NCBI GenBank assembly: GCA_903913645.1 | Contig: CAIWMA010000547.1 | Location: forward strand, 1 to 36,580 | DNA from: an uncultured Bacteroidales bacterium | GTDB taxonomy: Bacteria; Bacteroidota; Bacteroidia; Bacteroidales; UBA4417 | Direction: 5' to 3' | Length of the DNA stretch: 36,580 nucleotides | Shown here: piece after piece, positions 33,835-36,580 of the stretch | Layout of the letters: each line of letters opens with the position of its first letter | How positions within the stretch are numbered: position 1 is the first letter of the stretch | Program-made: the position numbers and the translations under genes | The notes under the pieces: model-generated | The model's database searches: none | The model's input: the letters and a program-made list of their open reading frames with translations, nothing else | What the model was told of the DNA's origin: nothing

Positions 33835-36580
33835 TTAAATCACCTCATCCTCAATTTTTTCTTCCACGACATGTTTCCCTGAAATATAGGTATAAACTGC
33901 AGGAATCACAAACAAGGTAAGTATCAGTGAAAACATAATACCACCTACAACTACAATACCCAAAGGAATACGGCTGGTTGCGGCAGCTCCAAGGCTTAAT
34001 GCAATTGGTAAAGCACCAAGTGAAGTTGCAAGGCTGGTCATCAGAATTGGCCTTAACCGTAAAGTAGCACCTTCTATAACAGCCTGATGCTTAGTTAAGC
34101 CGGCTTCACGTTGCTTATTTGCAAATTCTACGATCAGAATACCGTTTTTAGTTACCAGCCCAATCAGCATAATCATTCCGATTTCGGAGAAGATATTCAA
34201 CGTTTGTTTGAATACCCAAAGGCTTAGTACAGCTCCTGCGATGGCCAAAGGAACAGTTAACATAATGATAAGCGGATCTCTGAAACTTTCGAATTGTGCT
34301 GCAAGCACCAGGAAAATGAGCACTAATGCCAGGATAAATGCAAATGCTGTATTGGATGAGCTCTCGGCATAGTCGCGCGATGGACCGCTGAGCGCTGTTT
34401 GAAAACTTTCATCCAGCAATTTGTCGGAGATTGCCTGCATAGCTTTCACTCCGTCGCCAATTGTTTTTCCTTCGGCCAGGGAAGCAGAGATAGTTGCTGC
34501 CTTGTACCGGTTAAAATGGTACAACGATGGTGGCATGGCATTCGGTTCTATCTTGGTAACCGAAGCAAGTGAAATATTTTCACCATTATTGTTGCGCACA
34601 TATAGGTTCGAAATATCGGCCGGAGCCTGCCTGTTTTTCAGGCCAACCTGGCTGATAACCTGGTATTGTTTGCCATTCATAATAAAATAAGCCATACGCT
34701 GGCCGCTGAAGGCACTTTGCAGCACACCGGCAATATCGGTTACAGTAAGCCCGAATTCGCGGGCTTTAATCCTGTCGATGGTAATGTCGACTTCAGGTTT
34801 GTTAAATTTCAGGTTAACATCTACATTCTGAAAAGTCTTATCATCCTTGGCCATTTCCATAAATTTGGGAACGACTGTCCTCAGTTTTTCAAAATCAAGG
34901 TTCTGAAGAACGAATTGCACCGGCAGCGAGCCTCTGGATCCAAGACCCACAGAAATGGTTTGTTCCTCAACGGCAAATATCTTAATATCGTTAAAGCGAC
35001 TCATTTTTTTACCAAGGTCTTTGGCGATATCACTCTGGGAACGTTGCCTTTCATCCCTGGGAACTAAACCAATACGGCCGCTGCCGCTGTTTACACCAGA
35101 GCCACCAAAACCTGGAATAGAAACAAATGAAAAATCAACTTCGGGAATTGAATCGACCAGGTAATCAGCCAGTTTATCTCCGGTTGTCATCATATATGGA
35201 TAGCTAGCGCCTTCCGGACCTGAAAGTTGTAAACGTACGCTTCCTTTATCCTCCAGCGGAGCAATTTCACTCTGAAGGTTTGTACCAACAAAATAAACTG
35301 CAGCAAAACAAGCCACCACAATCGCCCAGGCTGTCCACCTGTATTTGATAAAGCGGGTAAGCAGATTTCTGTATCCACTTTCCATTCCTGCAAAAAACGG
35401 TTCAGTTTTATTGTAGAAGTTGCCATGCTGGGCTCCTCTGCGGTTGAGTATAACATTTAGTACCGGTGTAATGGTTAGAGAAACAAATGCCGACACTATC
35501 ACCGCTGTGGCAAGCACAACCCCGAATTCGCGGAACAAACTGCCTACAAATCCCTGGAGAAACAGTACAGGAAGGAATACAATGGCCAATGTGATGGATG
35601 TAGCAATTACAACAAAGAAAATTTCCTTACTGCCATCGATGGCTGCTTTCTTTACAGGAATTCCTTTTTCAATCTTTCGAAAGATATTTTCGGTAACCAC
35701 AATACCGTCGTCCACCACCAACCCTGTTGCCAGGATGATGGCTAAAAGCGTGAGGATGTTAACTGAAAATCCAAATGCATACATGATAAAGAACGTAAAT
35801 ATCAGCGAAATAGGTATATCTATTAGCGGACGCAAGGCAATAAGCCAGTTGCGGAAGAAGAAAAATATAACAAGTATAACCAGTATGATAGCAATCGCCA
35901 AGGTTTCGCCAACTTCTTTCAGCGAACGGCGTACATTGACAGTATTATCAATTAAAGTGGTAAAGGTTAAATCCCCTTTCTGCGATTTCTTGATTTCTTC
36001 AAGTCTCTTGTTAAATTCGTCAGAAATATTTACGTAATTGGCACCAGGTTGAGGTGTGAGGGCAATACCAACGGCGTTTACTCCATTCAGCTTCCAGCTT
36101 CTTTCGTAAGTATCAGGGCCAAGTTCAACTGTTGCAATATCCCCAAGCCGGATAATACCATCTTCATTTCCGCGGATGATCAGGTCACGAAAATCCTTTT
36201 CAGTTTTAAGCAATCCCAAAGCCCGGATTGTGAGCTCGGTTTTATTTCCATATATTTTTCCTGAAGGAATTTCAACATTTTCTTTGTTGAGAACCGTGGT
36301 AATATCATTAAATGCCAAACCATAGGCATTCATTTTATCAGGGTCAACCCAAATGCGCATAGCTGGCCGTTTCTGACCGATAATATTTACAGCGCTTACT
36401 TCGGGGATGGTCTGGAATTTATTCTGAAGCACATTCTCGGCATAATCACTTAATTCAAGCAATCCTTTGGTTGGACTTTGAACCGCCAGCAATACAATAA
36501 AGTCGCTGTTGGCATCCGATTTTGTAACAACCGGGGGTGCGTCAATATCCTGTGGCAAATTCCGTACTGCCTGGCTGACC
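33835..36580 (-). CDS. RND efflux pump, AcrB/HAE1 family inner-membrane subunit (N-terminus cut by window edge)
   Basis: The frame is open to the right edge (VSQAVRN precedes the first possible start), so about 115 N-terminal residues are missing and 914 are visible. It has the proton-relay motif LVVDDGIVVTENIFRK (AcrB Asp407/Asp408 equivalents) in helix 4, the Lys of GLVTKNGILIVEFANK in helix 10, and the large periplasmic porter loops on both halves. It exports drugs, detergents or other amphiphiles using the proton gradient. The membrane-fusion partner is expected just upstream, outside the window. The TolC-like gene follows. Confidence 0.96.
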   Translation of the reverse strand, partial: VSQAVRNLPQDIDAPPVVTKSDANSDFIVLLAVQSPTKGLLELSDYAENVLQNKFQTIPEVSAVNIIGQKRPAMRIWVDPDKMNAYGLAFNDITTVLNKENVEIPSGKIYGNKTELTIRALGLLKTEKDFRDLIIRGNEDGIIRLGDIATVELGPDTYERSWKLNGVNAVGIALTPQPGANYVNISDEFNKRLEEIKKSQKGDLTFTTLIDNTVNVRRSLKEVGETLAIAIILVILVIFFFFRNWLIALRPLIDIPISLIFTFFIMYAFGFSVNILTLLAIILATGLVVDDGIVVTENIFRKIEKGIPVKKAAIDGSKEIFFVVIATSITLAIVFLPVLFLQGFVGSLFREFGVVLATAVIVSAFVSLTITPVLNVILNRRGAQHGNFYNKTEPFFAGMESGYRNLLTRFIKYRWTAWAIVVACFAAVYFVGTNLQSEIAPLEDKGSVRLQLSGPEGASYPYMMTTGDKLADYLVDSIPEVDFSFVSIPGFGGSGVNSGSGRIGLVPRDERQRSQSDIAKDLGKKMSRFNDIKIFAVEEQTISVGLGSRGSLPVQFVLQNLDFEKLRTVVPKFMEMAKDDKTFQNVDVNLKFNKPEVDITIDRIKAREFGLTVTDIAGVLQSAFSGQRMAYFIMNGKQYQVISQVGLKNRQAPADISNLYVRNNNGENISLASVTKIEPNAMPPSLYHFNRYKAATISASLAEGKTIGDGVKAMQAISDKLLDESFQTALSGPSRDYAESSSNTAFAFILALVLIFLVLAAQFESFRDPLIIMLTVPLAIAGAVLSLWVFKQTLNIFSEIGMIMLIGLVTKNGILIVEFANKQREAGLTKHQAVIEGATLRLRPILMTSLATSLGALPIALSLGAAATSRIPLGIVVVGGIMFSLILTLFVIPAVYTYISGKHVVEEKIEDEVI

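Overview
The window reads as a chromosomal stretch of a Bacteroidota bacterium, probably of the Bacteroidales/Marinilabiliales type. The evidence is a C-terminal type IX secretion (T9SS) sorting domain, a PorT-like T9SS protein directly after ubiE, several families largely confined to Bacteroidota (DUF6427-, DUF5606- and DUF7935-like), a TonB-dependent receptor with an N-terminal carboxypeptidase-regulatory-like domain, and promoter boxes of the Bacteroidota form TAnnTTTG. There is no tRNA, rRNA, CRISPR array, transposase or phage gene. Both ends cut through genes.

Left part (1-8.7 kb): the C-terminal end of a large secreted BNR/sortilin-like protein converges on a membrane-bound [NiFe]-hydrogenase operon on the minus strand (small subunit, large subunit, cytochrome b, maturation protease). 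The small subunit carries all six cysteines of the O2-tolerant [4Fe-3S] proximal cluster. Upstream of it lies a TonB-dependent receptor whose leader contains a full FMN riboswitch and a terminator. The riboswitch 5' P1 strand and one terminator arm share an exact 13-nt sequence, so the switching mechanism can be read from the DNA. This makes the receptor a likely flavin importer of the outer membrane and the most interesting system in the window.

Middle part (8.7-21.7 kb): minus-strand housekeeping genes. These are a glucosaminidase/LysM cell-wall hydrolase, rnhB, a DUF6427 membrane protein, purD, pyrD and pyrK (class 1B dihydroorotate dehydrogenase), a DUF5606 protein, purB, a LUD-domain protein with a cysteine cluster, a family-2 glycosyltransferase, a flavin-reductase-like protein and a secreted esterase with a TPR tail. 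Purine and pyrimidine synthesis genes are thus grouped.

An AT-rich, gene-poor stretch (21.7-23.0 kb) holds one plausible 46-residue protein too short for usual ORF cut-offs, followed by a terminator. Then come an SRPBCC protein and a DUF7935-like membrane protein (minus), followed by a plus-strand block: aminotransferase, heptose-7-phosphate kinase, ubiE/menG, porT, a COG2509 flavoprotein, and three proteins of unknown function. The right end is a minus-strand RND efflux system (inner-membrane pump cut by the edge, plus TolC-like outer-membrane factor).

Functional links: MenG makes menaquinone, the expected acceptor for the hydrogenase cytochrome b. PorT serves the T9SS that would export the first protein. 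Calls of family come from motif recognition by eye. Promoters, hairpins and starts were judged by eye and no search or folding program was run.
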